Shown: in pieces, positions 47,317 to 61,776 of the stretch
Numbering within the stretch: position 1 is the stretch's first letter
Layout: each line of letters opens with the position of its first letter
Translations under genes and position numbers: made by a program
Assembly: GCA_015680905.1 (NCBI GenBank)
Contig: CM027379.1
Span: forward strand, 94,201,501 to 94,265,500
Length of the DNA: 64,000 nucleotides
Source of the DNA: Coptis chinensis
Lineage: Eukaryota; Streptophyta; Magnoliopsida; Ranunculales; Ranunculaceae
Direction of reading: 5' to 3'
Notes under the pieces: generated by a model
Database searches by the model: none
What the model saw: the letters and a program-made list of their open reading frames with translations, nothing else
What the model was told of the DNA's origin: nothing

Positions 47317-47759
47317 TAACTAGGTTGAGATAATACTTTCTAGTGGATTCTCTCAAAAAAACTATCACTTTAGGCTAAGTCCAGTGGTTTGGTGTAGCAA
47401 AACACCAAACCACAATAGCACAGTGGATACCGTTAGTGGGATAGCGAAATCAAACCCAATGGTTTATTTTTTCACTCGCCAGTATCACTGGCGTGAAGCC
47501 CAAAATATTTAATATAATATCAACTTTTGTTACCCGCCATCAACAGTGGCAGCCAAGAAAAAAAAAAAAACCAAATTTTTTTGTACGCCACTCCCACAGG
47601 CGTGTAGCTAATTATCTCCCCATTTTACCCTTCCAAAAAAAACACCCAAAAAAAAAAAAATCACTCTCACTCTCACTGTTCAACACCACCGCGCAAGAAA
47701 AATAGAAGTCCATAAATTGGCGCCGAATTTTGGATTTTTCATCGCCACTTCCCAACAAA
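47317..47759. other. Possible promoter and leader before a small exon
   Basis: TAAGTCCAGTGGTTTGGTGT at 47376 resembles a MITE edge. After it, T- and A-runs and a CACTCTCACTCTCAC pyrimidine tract precede the ATG at 47760. Confidence 0.3.
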
Positions 47760-50700
47760 ATGGCTGGAAAGAAAGAGGGAGGCAAAAAAACTGCAGCAGG
47801 TAATTCTACAAGCTTGTTTATAGTACTCTTATACTTTACACTGTTGTAAATGTGAATCAAGAAATCCCTTTGTTTTGATTTATAGTTGTTTTTGTGATTG
47901 CACACCAATTGTTTGTTCAATTTCCTTCAAAGCATGTTTTTATAATTAGAATAGACACTAGCATGTTTCCTTCAAAACATGTTACCACTCTGAAAGTAAA
48001 ACATGTAGAAGAGAATAGACAGTAGCAAAATAAAATGTAAATTTTGCTTATTTAAAATTTAAACTAATTTTCATATCACAAGAATAGTGCAAAAATCTCA
48101 TGCTATTTAAGGGAGTGCATATACATTCTCTTGCAACATTGTACATATAAATGCGTGAAACTTGGGCCAACTTAAAATGAGTGAGTGAGTGAGTGAGTGC
48201 AGCTATGCCAATAATCACACCCCCTAGAGGTCAGAAGTATCAGTTCATTACATTGTTTATGACCTTAGTAAAGGTGGATGTCAACTCCAAACAATCAAAT
48301 CAGTCATGCATGATCAAGCTAAAGAGAACGCCCGAACACATTATTCTCTTTTATTTCTCTGAAATATGCATATATCTAAGTGTTATAGTATGTACAATCT
48401 GTCACACCCCGAATTTCGACAGAATTCGGAAAAAACATTATTTGTCCCCGACTCTTCGATCTCCGAGGTGTGACGCACTCTCAACTCCCAAAAACCCATA
48501 AACAGTTTAAATATGCGGATAATAAAACCAATAAAAATTTTAACTTAAACAAAAGTCTTCTTCATGACAAAGATTCACAAATAAGATTAGGTTACAACTC
48601 TCCTTTCAATAACTCTTTAATAAAATTTACAAATGAAAATACAAATAACCTTATCTCAAGTGAAAATTTATATCACCTCAAGGGAAAACAAAACTTATCC
48701 TGAGATGCAACGCTAACGCAAACCACAAGCAGCAACCGATCTTCTTCAACACTAAACCTGTCAAGACTTATCAACTATGTTCATTTAATGAACACACCCG
48801 ATAAGCAAACATGCAAATCGGTCAGCATTATAAACAATGCTGGTATGAGTAGCCCTAAAATACAACATATAATTATACATATATATACACAATCCATACG
48901 GCAGTTAGTTCCTCCACCGAGGCGCCTTAACTTTCAACGACTAATACAACATCCTTAAGTACAATAATCTAGGCAGGTAGTTCCTCCACTGAGGCGCCTT
49001 AAGTTCCCACTAACCCCACCACAAACTATACGCATCATAAATAAGGCATGTAGTTCCTCCATCGAGGCGCCTTAGGTTCTAACTAAACAAATAACCAACC
49101 AAGCATATTGCCATCATCTATCTAAAGATACATCATTACCCAACACATTACCATAATTAGATTATTTCAGACTTTCTTTGCGTGTCCCTAAAATCACGTC
49201 GTATCTATGTCTTACCTAGTTTCAACCACAATCGCCAACCCAACGCCGAACATGTACATCCACATGCCTCCCTTACATAATGAGCCACTCCGTGCGTAAC
49301 CACCAAATGCCGCGACACCGTAAATCCTCACACGGAAGCCAAATCTATGTAAGCATCGCCACTATTCGGCATAAAATAAATTTGCGCATCATCGTTCCAT
49401 TTTGCTTGAACGGAATAATCAAACCACTATTATTCGCTCGCCAGAGGGGGCCATTCAAATTTCTTGAAATGCCGGAAGGGCGCCGAAGGCCATTCAGATT
49501 AATCGCCCGGAAACGGGCGGGTCACCAAGGCCATTCAGATTAACCTCAACGCCGGGAAGGGCCAATCACATGAGTTGTGGTAGTCAGGTTCTAGGATTTT
49601 CGTTATGTAATTTATTCAGGTGTCATACATTAATGACTCATAAACATTTCTACTATATCACGTGTAGGTCAATTACCTTATTGCACTAAGCCATAATATC
49701 TAGAAACATCTCAATTATATCTCATAGTCACTTTCATTCTTTCACGTGCCAATATATTATTGCACTACACCACACTCCCGTGGGCAAATATTCACCAATA
49801 CTATACTAGCATCTCAAATATAAAATAATGGAGTGTATATACATTTCTCCAAGATATTGCATTAATATAAATATCCCAGCATATTATCTCATGTCACAAT
49901 GCTTCAACGTATCACATACATTTTTGTTATAACGTATTAGGAATATAATGTCTCCTAACATCTCAATATCGTCACGTGTCAAAAATACACAACATCAAGG
50001 TCAAATCTTTCTTAGATAATGACCACCAAATTATACAAGCTTCCACAAAGATTTTATTACTATATGTGTCCATATAATATACACATAAAACGTAGCACAA
50101 ATAAACAGTCCACAGTCCACAATCAAAGCCCAATATATATATGCTTTACACACTACTCACGTCAAATCTAAATTAGATAATGACAAACCAAGTTATATAA
50201 TATCGACAACATTTTATTTCTATATTTATCCAAATAGTCCAATATGTGAAAAAAACTAGAAAAGTCAACATTCACAGTCAACGGTCAAAGTCAAACGGTC
50301 AAATGTCAAAGTCAACAGTCGACGGTCAAAGTCAAAGTCAACACATCATGGTCAAAGTCAACACATCATGGTCAAAGACAAAGTCAACCCATCATGGTCA
50401 AAGTCAAAGTCCAATATCAACAGTCAAAGTCAACCCATCATGGTCAAAATCAAAGTCAACCCATCATGGTCAAAGTCAACACATCATGGTCAAAATCAAA
50501 GTCAACCCATCATGGTCAAAGTCAACACATCATGGTCAACGTCAAAATCAACACATCATGGTTGAAGTCAAACTGTCATTGTCAAAGTCAAACCATCGTT
50601 TCCGTGTTCGACAGGTTCAGGGTCATAGCCATGGTTCATGGCTAAGGTCAAAGGTGCATGGCTCATGGGCTCATGACCAAGGTAATGGTTCGGACCCAAC

Positions 50701-53654
50701 TGGCCAAGCCCAAACCTTAGAACCCGAAAGTCTAAACATGTAAAGACCCATAAAGATCTATTTTAAGTCCAATGGACTGGTCCCAAGCTATATTAGAAAA
50801 CTGGCCCAAAACAGTTAAGTGGTTCGGTCCAAAAATCTTTAAATTGAACTGGTCCACAAATAAGAGAAAACCGGCCCAATCAAAACAAAATAGAACTGGT
50901 CCAAGCTTTAAATGAACTGGTCCCAAAACTTAATAAAAATCGGGCCCAAACAAAACTAAAAGATTTCGGCCCAAGCTAACAAATGAAATTAGACCGGCCC
51001 AAAAACTGAAACCGACCCAGGCCCAAGCCCAAGCCGTCAACAGTGCTTCTCCTTCCCCAATTCTCCTCCACCACCACCAAAATCCGGCCACCACAATTCC
51101 AATCGACCACCCAAACCAACCAATCGGTTTTAACCCTTGCAAAAACCCCTACAACATTAGTTAAAGCAAAAACCCCAACTCATACAATCCAAACCTCACC
51201 AAACTAGATCTGAAATTCAATCCCGCCGCCATTAATGGCTTCTCCAAGCTTTCACAACCCCTATTCGACCGCCCTCCATCCACATTCCAACATACCAACA
51301 TACCAACATACATCAACAATTCAAAAACACAATCAAAACAGTTGGAACTACAAGAAAATCGCCCCACCCCAGTGTAGCAGTAATGGCGTTCAGTGCCATT
51401 TAAAGCCTTCTCAAGCTTTGGCAGCACCTCTAATCTCCATCTCGACCACAGTATTCCATCCCCCACTAACCTCCAACAATACAAACCCACAACAACATAA
51501 AAACGAGTTCAAAACAGCCATAGACAGGACGCCATTGATGCTCTGTCGAAGCTTCGACAATTTTTCCCAATTTTAACCAAGTTCGACAGTTTAAAAACAA
51601 ATCCGAAATCACTAGAGTTATACCAACTCGACAACACGACGTCGAATCAAAACAAATATAATGAACAGTAAAACATAAATATTAAACAAGATACGATATC
51701 AAAAACTATAAATCCGTGAAATAGCCAAATAGCTACTCACTTTGAATTAAAACCCGATTTAATCCTCCAGAAGTCCGAACCGTCAAGGCCCACCTCTCCA
51801 AAGAAACCACTCTCTCTCTCTGCCGCCATTTTTAATATATTTTATTCTCCAGGAACCCTATTTTCTAGAAAAATGTGTTTATATACTTGGGTCCGAAACC
51901 CAAGCCCAACACAGACTCGGGCCCAGAAAACCAGGCCCACGTATCCCGAGTCCAATCCGACGAATTTTGAAAATAAATAATTTAATAAATTAATTAAATA
52001 GAAAAATACGTATTTAAAAAATACGGGCGTTACACAATCAGTCATCTTTATGTGATAGCCGAAATGTTCAACTCTTATATTGTCCGAGGTATTTTTACCT
52101 TTGTATTGGATGAAAGACCATATGGTTCAATGGCGACGATCAAATCTTCAAATGTCAATTGTATATTTGTGTGGGGTGACCTATTAAAAATTTCAGTGAA
52201 TTATGTCTGTGATTATGATTTATGATGTGAGCCTTTTTTTTTTGTTATCTTGTTGTAATGAATATAATTGATTTTGACCCTTTACCAAATTGTTGAAACT
52301 AATGAAACCATCAATGCTAACATTACGGTTGCATTATAACACCCCCAATAAAAACGGCACACGTTTTTTGATTAAGAATTTTGGAGTCTTGAGAAATGGT
52401 GATCTGGTTTTGCTTTTATTCCTAATTGCGACGTTCAGTTGTTCATCTGTGAACATTTCCATGTGATATGAAATTATGAACCTAGATCTCAACAGTTTTG
52501 AACTAGTATTTTGCATATTTGCAAGTGTAGGTGTTTGAGTGTTTCCACCCACTAAAGAAAGGGTGCAAATTTAGCGAACTTCAAATTACCAGGTTTTTGC
52601 GTCTCTTTTAAGTAAAATTTCAAGATAACAACACCTTGGAAGTTGGAACATCTGTATCTACACTGAAATCTTTACAGTGTGAACCTGAATGTCGCGTAAG
52701 CAAAATGGAAGGGAGAAACAAAATAGTTCTATAGATTATATGCAACTTAGTTACTACTCTACTTTTCTAGTGAAACCTAGGGGGAGGGAGGTTCGACTAA
52801 ATTACGCTTTCTCAGGTTTCATTTCTCTTGTATTGGTATTGAATTAACTCCCTCTGTTTTTATCATTGTTACGTCGCAACCTTTGGTTAGAGTATCTTCT
52901 TCTCTGCAAATACCATTCATACTGTCCTTTAGGCCATATATTGTTCAATTTCGGAGATAGCACATTTTATGGTTAGAATACACTGGGGGGAGTGAATTCT
53001 TTAGGCCATATAGTTGCGTGTAGGGTGTTAGCCAATCTAGCCATATTCTAAAGATATGGGCAAAGAGGGTGTTAGGCCTTTATATATTCAAGTTTTCGAA
53101 CTTGCTACAATCCGCGTCTCTTATTTGAATCTATCTTGAACCAGTTGCTGCATCATAGAAAGAATTCTGGCAATGGTTATTCTAGTGGACAAAAATGAAG
53201 GTGATGAGATTGACAAAGTCCTCCTCATTGCTACTCTATACAAGAGAGTGCGTGTTATGATTAGCTATTTTAGGAGAGATATAAGGCCGGCCTTTTAAAA
53301 TTTGTTGAATTTCAATTGTTATTTATCAATATTTCACTTTGATGTTGTTCTCTCAATTATGCTTTTATAATTTCACTTTCTTATCGTAGACAATTCTGCT
53401 TTTATAATTTGGTTAGATTTTCGTTAATTTATAATGATGTGTTATAAAACCATGGCAGGTTTCAATTGATGTGCTATAAGTTTTTGTGGGACAATTTAGT
53501 CAATAGTAACTTCCCTGCAAGCCAGTTCTTCAAGCACTTTGACTTGGATTCTCAATACATATTACCCAAAGAAATCCAAGAGCGAGCTGCTCCTTCATTC
53601 AAAGCCAAGGTTAGAAACACATTGTCTAAGTCTCAACGCAATACGTCCACTTGA
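47760..53654 (+). CDS. Possible small split gene, unidentified (exon 1 at 47760-47799)
   Basis: The ATG at 47760 opens MAGKKEGGKKTAA and reaches a good donor CAG|GTAATT at 47799. A phase-compatible acceptor CTAG at about 53184 leads into VDKNEGDEIDKVLLIATLYK and RVRVMISYFRRDI, ending in TAA near 53301. A further frame at 53466-53654 (after CATGGCAG) reads MCYKFLWDNLVNSNFPASQF and LDSQYILPKEIQERAAPSF. If these exons belong together, the intron contains the 3.6-kb LTR at 48400-52034. I do not recognise the protein. The exon joins are inferred only from phase and splice signals, and each piece could instead be an isolated fragment. Confidence 0.3.
47800..48399. other. Intron-like AT-rich sequence
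   Basis: No coding signal. A (GAGT)n microsatellite lies at about 48178-48199. Confidence 0.3.
48899..49080. repeat. Three ~72-bp repeats with TAGTTCCTCCACTGAGGCGC
   Basis: TAGTTCCTCCACCGAGGCGC at about 48907, TAGTTCCTCCACTGAGGCGC at about 48978 and TAGTTCCTCCATCGAGGCGC at about 49051, spaced some 72 bp, inside the LTR. Confidence 0.8.
49440..49570. repeat. GGCCATTCAGATTAA short repeats
   Basis: AAGGCCATTCAGATTAA occurs at about 49487 and 49528, with a related GGGCCATTCAAATTT at about 49449. GC-rich compared with its surroundings. Confidence 0.6.
50250..50600. repeat. GTCAAAGTCAACACATCATG minisatellite
   Basis: About a dozen units of 20 or 26-32 bp made of TCAAAGTCAAC plus ACATCATGG or CCATCATGG. 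Open frames across it (KSTHHGQ-type peptides) are repeat translations. Each unit carries TTGAC on the minus strand, the W-box core, although the biological meaning is doubtful. Confidence 0.85.
51876..51888 (-). promoter_or_regulatory. TATA box, minus strand, near LTR end
   Basis: AAGTATATAAACA read on the minus strand, with GGGTTCC and an AATGGCGGCAGAGAGAG leader-like stretch downstream. Position fits an LTR U3 promoter. Confidence 0.45.
52040..53184. other. Spacer or intron, no gene seen
   Basis: AT-rich without family signatures. Confidence 0.3.
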
Positions 53655-53954
53655 TTTGGTAAATGATGTGTTATTATCTTTTGAAGGATAACTGGAGTTT
53701 TTCTAGGTTAAGGAGACTACGATTATGTGTTGATATACGTAGAATACTATAGTGTGGTCTAGTTTTGTGTCATACCATCAGTAGAAAGAAAATGCGACAC
53801 TTAATTTTATTTGTCGTAATGCCATATCATCTAGTTTTGTGCCATATCATAACTCACACTTAATTTTATTTGTCGTAATGCAAGACCAATTTATTTAGTT
53901 TCATATTATAAATTATGTTTGATTTTGGTGTTAATTTATTTCTCACCAGTTACA

Positions 53955-55047
53955 ATGTCCGGCATTTTACACAAATTCAGAGGTAAGGGTACAAAGTAAA
54001 AAAAGTCAGGGACACCAAATACCCCAAATCTACAAAATGTACGTGTAGGGACTTCTTATTATGAGTTTGATTCTAGTTCTTATCACCGTGTTGTTGTAGA
54101 GGAAAGTACACACATATCCTTTACTCTTCGTGAAGGTGGTGAAACGAAGGAAAAAGTTGGTAAGAAAGGGACTTTGGCCCCTGTTATGGAATGGTTGAGC
54201 CAAGTGAACTTTGGAGAATTTCAATTGATGCTTCAGAATGTTGGTTTTGACGTCTTTGCTCAAATTGACATTGAAAAGTCCGATAAACAGTTAGTTGAAG
54301 CAATTGTAGAGAGATGGTGGGACTTTACCCATACATTTCATTTTCCATGTGGCGAGATAGGCTTTACACCACTTGATTTCTCAATGCTTACGGGGTTGCG
54401 TGTTGGAGAAGGAAAGATTGTAGCTTTTGATTCAAAATATGAATTATTTGATGAGGCTGTCAAATATTTACCTTTTTTAACGGAGGATGATATTTATAGT
54501 GGCAGCATCAAACTGAGTCATTTAGAGATGTATACAGCTTATGCAGTGCAAGATGGTGTTAATGAAAGAGAAATAGGGTTTCGTGCTTTCATGTTGTATG
54601 TTATTGAAAATGTATTGTTAGTAAATTCCCACAGCAAGGTTCACTTGGGATATCTAGCTAGTCTTATTCGCATAGATGAGATCGGTAGTTATGAATGGGG
54701 AGGAGCTGCATATACGCATCTGATCACATCTTTGGACTTAGTATGTCGTTTTGGCATTGGCAATGGTAGTAAAGTTGTGGTGGGGATGTGGCAAGTCATT
54801 GAGATAATTAAAGCTAATTATTTTTTAAATAGATTTGATTAGTTAGTTATGTGCTAATATATTTGTTTTTGTTCAGTACTGGTATTATTCATATTTTCGA
54901 AATGGCATGCATGTTCGGATACTTGAAGTGCCCGACCAATTTCCTGCTATAAATAATTGGGGTCCAACTTACCGTCATAAGGTTGCGGATGAAGCCCATT
55001 GTAATCTAAGTCTAGCGCGACAGCAGATTTGTTGTCATGCACAGTGA
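53955..55047 (+). pseudogene. Plant mobile domain (PMD) protein 2, one early stop
   Basis: The ATG at 53955 starts MSGILHKFRGKGTK, followed at codon 15 by a TAA (53997-53999) and then a long open frame in the same phase to a donor at 54794. The second exon (54877-55047) begins YWYYSYFRNGM. The PMD is clear: FDVFAQIDIEKSDKQLVEAI, VERWWDFTHTFHFPCGEIGF, TPLDFSMLTGLRVGEG, AFMLYVIENVLLVNS and YEWGGAAYTHLITSLDL, which are the W-and-E-rich blocks of the family. A downstream start near 54186 (MEWLSQVNF) would bypass the stop and keep the PMD intact, so a truncated protein is possible. Possible later exons at 55060-55130 and from 55221 ([18 protein letters not shown]) are unclear. It differs strongly from the copy at 2.6 kb, so it is a different PMD lineage. 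Confidence 0.75.
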
Positions 55048-55640
55048 AAACAAATGATATGATGTTGGTTATCTATCTTTCTTCACTGATTAGAAGTGTG
55101 GTTGCTCTCCACAACCTAATCAACAACAAGGTAATGCATGTTTCTTTACTAACTTTAATCATGTGTTCTTTATTATTCATTTTCTATGTAGCTGATAATT
55201 GTGATGGTTGGTTCATCATAGATGCTTAACAAAGAACACGAGAAGGCTGAAGATGCGAAACCAAGCATTGTCCAGCTGCCTCAGGGAGTTAAAAAGGGTT
55301 CAAATTTGTTGGAAAGTTTTGTGCTATGACTTGAAATCTCAAGTTTCTGATGACAGAGTGAAATGAATGCTTGTCCATGAGTTCTCGCTTTTGAGAATTT
55401 TGTATTCTAAGAATGGGATGTAGTAGTCTCTCTAACTGAAATCAAAATGTTTCCATATATATTCTGACATTTAAGAGTGTTAGTTTAGTCCACAGTTAAT
55501 GCAGTTCAGTTGCTTAACTTATTTGTTGAAATTGCTTCCATTTGGTTGCCTTTGAAAAGTTATTTTATTTGATAATGTATTTGTGCACTCGTGATTCTAT
55601 TGAAGTAGAAGTTTTAGATCTGTTTGCAATGTGCATTGTT
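55048..55640. other. Downstream region of PMD 2
   Basis: Contains the exon-like piece [15 protein letters not shown] near 55130 and, after an acceptor near 55220, a frame [20 protein letters not shown]. They may be 3' exons of PMD 2 in another frame. Otherwise AT-rich. Confidence 0.3.
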
Positions 55641-55647
55641 TACAGAA

Positions 55648-55965
55648 CTAGCCATTTGGCCCGGCCTATGGCCGGACTTGCTACATAGATAGCTAATGAC
55701 TCAAAAGCCTAAAGTCCACTTGAATAAATAATATATGTATATTGATAGCTAATGATTCATTGTATACTTTGTTTGAAGGGTTTATGTTTTTCTATTTTTT
55801 TTTAAAGGGATTGCAAGTTCTCTAACTTTGATCTAGTAAGTATAATGCGTACATTTTTTTCTGGCTAATGCATCAGCAGTAGCGAAAGACAAATCGATGT
55901 CAATTTCAAATCTAGATGAGAGTCCTACCTTAGCTTTCTTAGCTGCTTGACGAAGTATTTGGACA
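55648..55965 (-). mobile_element. Helitron 3' end on the minus strand, with adjoining HSP70 fragment
   Basis: Read on the minus strand: hairpin GTCCGGCC-ATA-GGCCGGGC (55659-55677), CAAATGG, then CTAG ending at 55648, followed by T. The hairpin-to-CTAG spacer and ATGGCTAG end match the Helitron at 33651, so the two probably belong to one family. The 5' end, at higher coordinates, was not found, so the extent beyond 55965 is unknown. Confidence 0.65.
55858..55965 (-). pseudogene. HSP70-like fragment (captured)
   Basis: The minus strand reads ILRQAAKKAKVGLSSRFEID then IDLSFATADA, which matches the HSP70 segment LREAAEKAKIELSS...INLPFITADA located at the boundary to the actin-like lobe. Only about 30 residues are similar. 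It lies a few hundred bases inside the Helitron 3' end and is probably a captured gene fragment. Confidence 0.55.
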
Positions 55966-56049
55966 GATAACTTGCCGATTGTAGCATCAATTAGCACTCC
56001 ACAAATAAAAATCAATATAATTACACTTCACAGTCAGAGTAGCAATTAA

Positions 56050-58341
<2,292 letters not shown>

Positions 58342-59455
58342 TTATCGAGCGTGAGCCCTCAACCACATTGCCAACAATCTTCCCTTGGTGTCAATACCAA
58401 GATAGTTTGTCAAGACTTTCTTCATTCCAAATCGCATGATGAGGAAGCTTGGAGCTATTGAGGAATGAGCCAAAAGGCGGTCAGGAGTGAAGCTTGGGTT
58501 AGTGAAACTTGCTCCACATTGAGTGCCCGAGGCAGAACCGGATATGGAGTTGAAACCCTATTGTGAGCAATCACACCGACGGTAGAAGCCGATACAAATT
58601 GATCGTAATGCTTGGTCAAGTCATCCACATAAAGCACATCATCAATCCGGGTAACAATGTTAGAGGCCAGGCTCTCCAAAACTCTAGAGTAGCTCTCGAG
58701 AATAGATTTTCCAACATCCTGGAAGAACAACTCAATAAAATCAGTTGAATCGACACTAATGCAGAAATTATCTTGGACGTAATTATTGAACTTTTTGACA
58801 GACGCCTTTTTATGCTCAACCCAAGTATAACCAGTTCCATGTTCTAGTGCAAGATGTTGTGATTAAACAGCACATAAAAGAGAGGACATAAACCTTGTTA
58901 AATTGGATCTTGCTCGTATCTAAAGCTGTATGTAGGAGACCAGGGAATCGCTGCTTCAAGCAAAGCAAGAGGCTTTCTCGCTCTATCGCCAGCGCCTCCC
59001 TCTTATCTACATCGACCATCATTTCCTTGACCATCCCCCGTGATGATTTTGAGCTGGAGCGGTTCATATTCGGTTTGCTCTTTGACGCCATACATACATT
59101 GAGGCTTCAACACGGTTAGCAATCTCTAAAACCGGTGTTCGAGGACAAAGCACGGCAATCAAGAAGACATTCAGGGAGAACCGATCGGATGTTATATAGC
59201 GGTGCATGACATCACCTAAACTTGCTCTTCCATTCTCAAACCAAATAAGCAAAAAGACATTCCCTTGTCGGTTCCTATTTTTTTCCTCAATAATGTAAAA
59301 CAAGAAACTCAAGAATCTATTACTATATTTGTGCCACATAGTTATACCTTAGGAAGAGAATCCAAGTAGGATTCAGGCACTTCCATATCACTCAAAACAA
59401 TGGTGTTGATAGCCATGGCGGCTTTAAGGATTTGATTTGTAGGCAGATCAGCGGA
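58342..59455 (-). pseudogene. RopGEF (PRONE domain) C-terminal pseudogene fragment
   Basis: Minus-strand exons. Exon A (59348-59455) reads [20 protein letters not shown] and [10 protein letters not shown]. Exon B (58894-59234) reads [35 protein letters not shown], then after a frameshift [12 protein letters not shown] and [20 protein letters not shown]. Exon C (58718 onward) reads [36 protein letters not shown] and, after another frame change, KKVLTNYLGIDTKGR with a stop at 58342-58344. These blocks are the second half of the plant PRONE domain, which activates ROP small GTPases. The first PRONE half (MMKERFAKLLLGEDMSG-type) is absent upstream. Splice signals are preserved, so it is a genomic fragment, not a processed copy. 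Confidence 0.8.
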
Positions 59456-61776
59456 AAATTTTCCTTTGTCCTAACTTACCACAATCTGTCTGGGTGACTC
59501 GAAAAACTGTCACCCATGCTTCATTTTAGAGAACTCTCATTTTCCCGAATATTGCAGGTCCCATGTTGCTTGATTGTCTTGCTTTCAATCTCAAACTTAC
59601 AATCATCCATAGCATGCCTTAATAGAATCCAAATGAGAATATCCTATTATATGCACACAAAGAGAACTAAAGATCATTATATTTATCATCAGATTCTCTT
59701 AGCATGCACAAACTTGTGTAATAGTAATTTCATAAGCGTAAATATAGTATCATCGTCCAAATAGATTAAAGCTTCGAACGACCTCACAATGAAATAGAAC
59801 AGAACCGCCAAAATTCATTATAAAAATATGAAAAAGAAGATTATGAATTTGGACAGGCTTACACCTAAAATAGGTTTTTAATTCAATTTTGAAGTTACAC
59901 GTATAAGCGGAGACACAGTAAGAGCAAACCACGAAAGTAGGATATGAATAAATCACAATCAACACAATGCCAAAACTACAAAACAAATTGTTCATGGGCA
60001 TCAATATTTCATAAACAAAAAATCATTAACATTTTTAAAAAAAAAATTAAAAACTAATAAACAAAAAATAAAAATTGAAGCCACTTGGCTGCTACTACGA
60101 CTGCCATTATCCTTTGGTCTTTGGCACGTCCATATCTTTACGATTCTAGCTCCATTGATGAATCAAAACTTAGACGAACACATTTCTATGCAGAAAATAA
60201 GGTAGAACAATACCAAGTCTGTTTGGTTTGTATACTGAACATCGTACGACATATTGATAATCAGCACATCCAAGGCGGTTGACATCTTTGATAGCTTTCA
60301 TGATGTGTCAATTTCAATTCAGTTTCACAATTTATGAAGTCAACATCTTAATGCCTAACCACACCAAATCATTTAAATTCGATAGGCAACCATATAGTGG
60401 CTATAGATGACATCAAACCCTACTCCTTAATGCACATGGCTAAAACAGAAACCTCATTACCAATTTCCTAATACTTGGATTGGAATATCTCTTAATGAAT
60501 CATGTATAACTCCATCACTAAAATTTAAAATCAAAGTAATCAGTTTTTATGCTTCACGATTTTTCTACAAAATTAAAGTGGTTTCCTATCACACACATTG
60601 AACTCAATTATACATGCCACCATAAACTCAATATCAAAACATACCATGAGAAATTGCTTTAAGTTTCCGCCACATGCCACATGCCACGTTCTGTAGATAA
60701 CCCAAGAAGCGATTAACCTCAACACCAATTGAGACACCTATATTGGCAAATAACTCCTCTGGCAAACGAACGCGAGGCACTTTTGATGGGGTCCTATTTC
60801 AACAAAAAAGTATATCTATATAACCACTGGACTTTTCATAATTATTTCATTCCAATAATGGGAAATGTAATCATACATTTACTTGAGTGTTTACTAACCC
60901 TGATGCATTTGACCAAGCGAATTGAGCAAGCATACCAATAAGCAATGCAAAGAAAACCATAGTCAAGAGATGGTAATTAAGCCATTCAAATATCACCCAG
61001 ACGGGCACGTGGTTTCACTATATGGATCAAATCCATCCTTCTTTCGAATAAAAAATAATAACTGTTCGCCAGAGATGGAAATCATACCTTTGATCATGTC
61101 AATTTTATCAGAATTGCTTAATGCTTTTGACATCTTGGCGGCATCTTCATCAAATGGTATATTGGTAGTCACCGTCTTGGAAACTGAAGAGCTTCAAATG
61201 GCTGTTTAGAAATAGAAATCTTGAAGATGTGGATCCAATTTCTCTGTGCTATCCAGCTCGACATCAATAAGTGCTGAAGACAAATTACTGGCCTTCCCTC
61301 CAGGTTGATCCTCATTTCCATCAGTCCTCACTTTAGTGTCAGGTTGCAAAGAGCATGGTGACGTGCTATTATCTGAATCTTGAAGAAAACGACTTCACAC
61401 TATCTACTTGATGTTAAAACATTTGGTGCCTAAATTGGGATGCAACTGGATCTTAATAAATTCTACTAAAGATTTATGTACACCTGATTAACTTCCAATC
61501 TAGCTCCCAATTTCGACAGCAGACTCCAAGTGAATTTTTGTCGGCCAAATTATATATTTAGCAACTAATACATAAATAATCTGTCACCGTTCATGTGTTC
61601 TAGTCATGATCATGCGTGATGGGACTTAGACATTTGGTCTCCAGTTTCTTTCTATTAAAGAAAGGCTTCACAATCCATGCAACCGTCCATATGAATTAGA
61701 AAAATGTCCGCACTTTCATAATTAATAAAATGTGAGTATCACGTACTTCATCGAGTATCGGTATCATTTCTGATGC
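59456..61776. other. Spacer, no gene recognised
   Basis: A minus-strand stretch 61240-61400 stays open (KVRTDGNEDQPGGKASNLSS, ALIDVELDSTEKLDPHLQD) and 61070-61180 reads AKMSKALSNSDKIDMIKGMI. These look like exon pieces of an unrecognised gene, perhaps upstream parts of the same minus-strand unit. No family identified. Confidence 0.35.

Larger units (their letters stand above)
48400..52034 (-). mobile_element. Probable solo LTR (3.6 kb) of a large LTR retrotransposon
   Basis: Ends are TGTCACACCCCGAATTTCG at 48400 and ...CGGGCGTTACA at 52034, so TG...CA, with related short inverted ends (TGTCACACCCCG against TGTAACGCCCG). CAATC flanks both sides (48395-48399 and 52035-52039), a 5-bp target duplication. 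No gag/pol or second copy is inside. On the minus strand a TATATAAA box lies at 51876-51888, about 150 bp from the minus-strand start, so transcription probably ran leftward. Internal tandem arrays (48.9-49.6 kb and 50.3-50.6 kb) are like those of very long plant LTRs. An alternative is another TG/CA-ended element type. Confidence 0.6.

Noticed and set aside
50250-50600. CRISPR-like regular repeats
   Set aside because: Units are contiguous and degenerate with no unique spacers, in a plant nuclear context.
50246-50743. 165-codon + strand frame with HHGQ/KVNTSWSK repeats
   Set aside because: Translation of the GTCAAAGTCAAC minisatellite in all three frames; no stop because the unit lacks one.
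51161-51576. Overlapping 109- and 113-codon frames on both strands
   Set aside because: Located inside the probable LTR, C-rich on one strand, no family signature; likely untranslated leader of the element.
59930-59960. TCATATCCTAC on the minus strand as a Helitron 5' end matching that at 32871
   Set aside because: Only 11 bases agree and the following sequence differs completely; likely chance.
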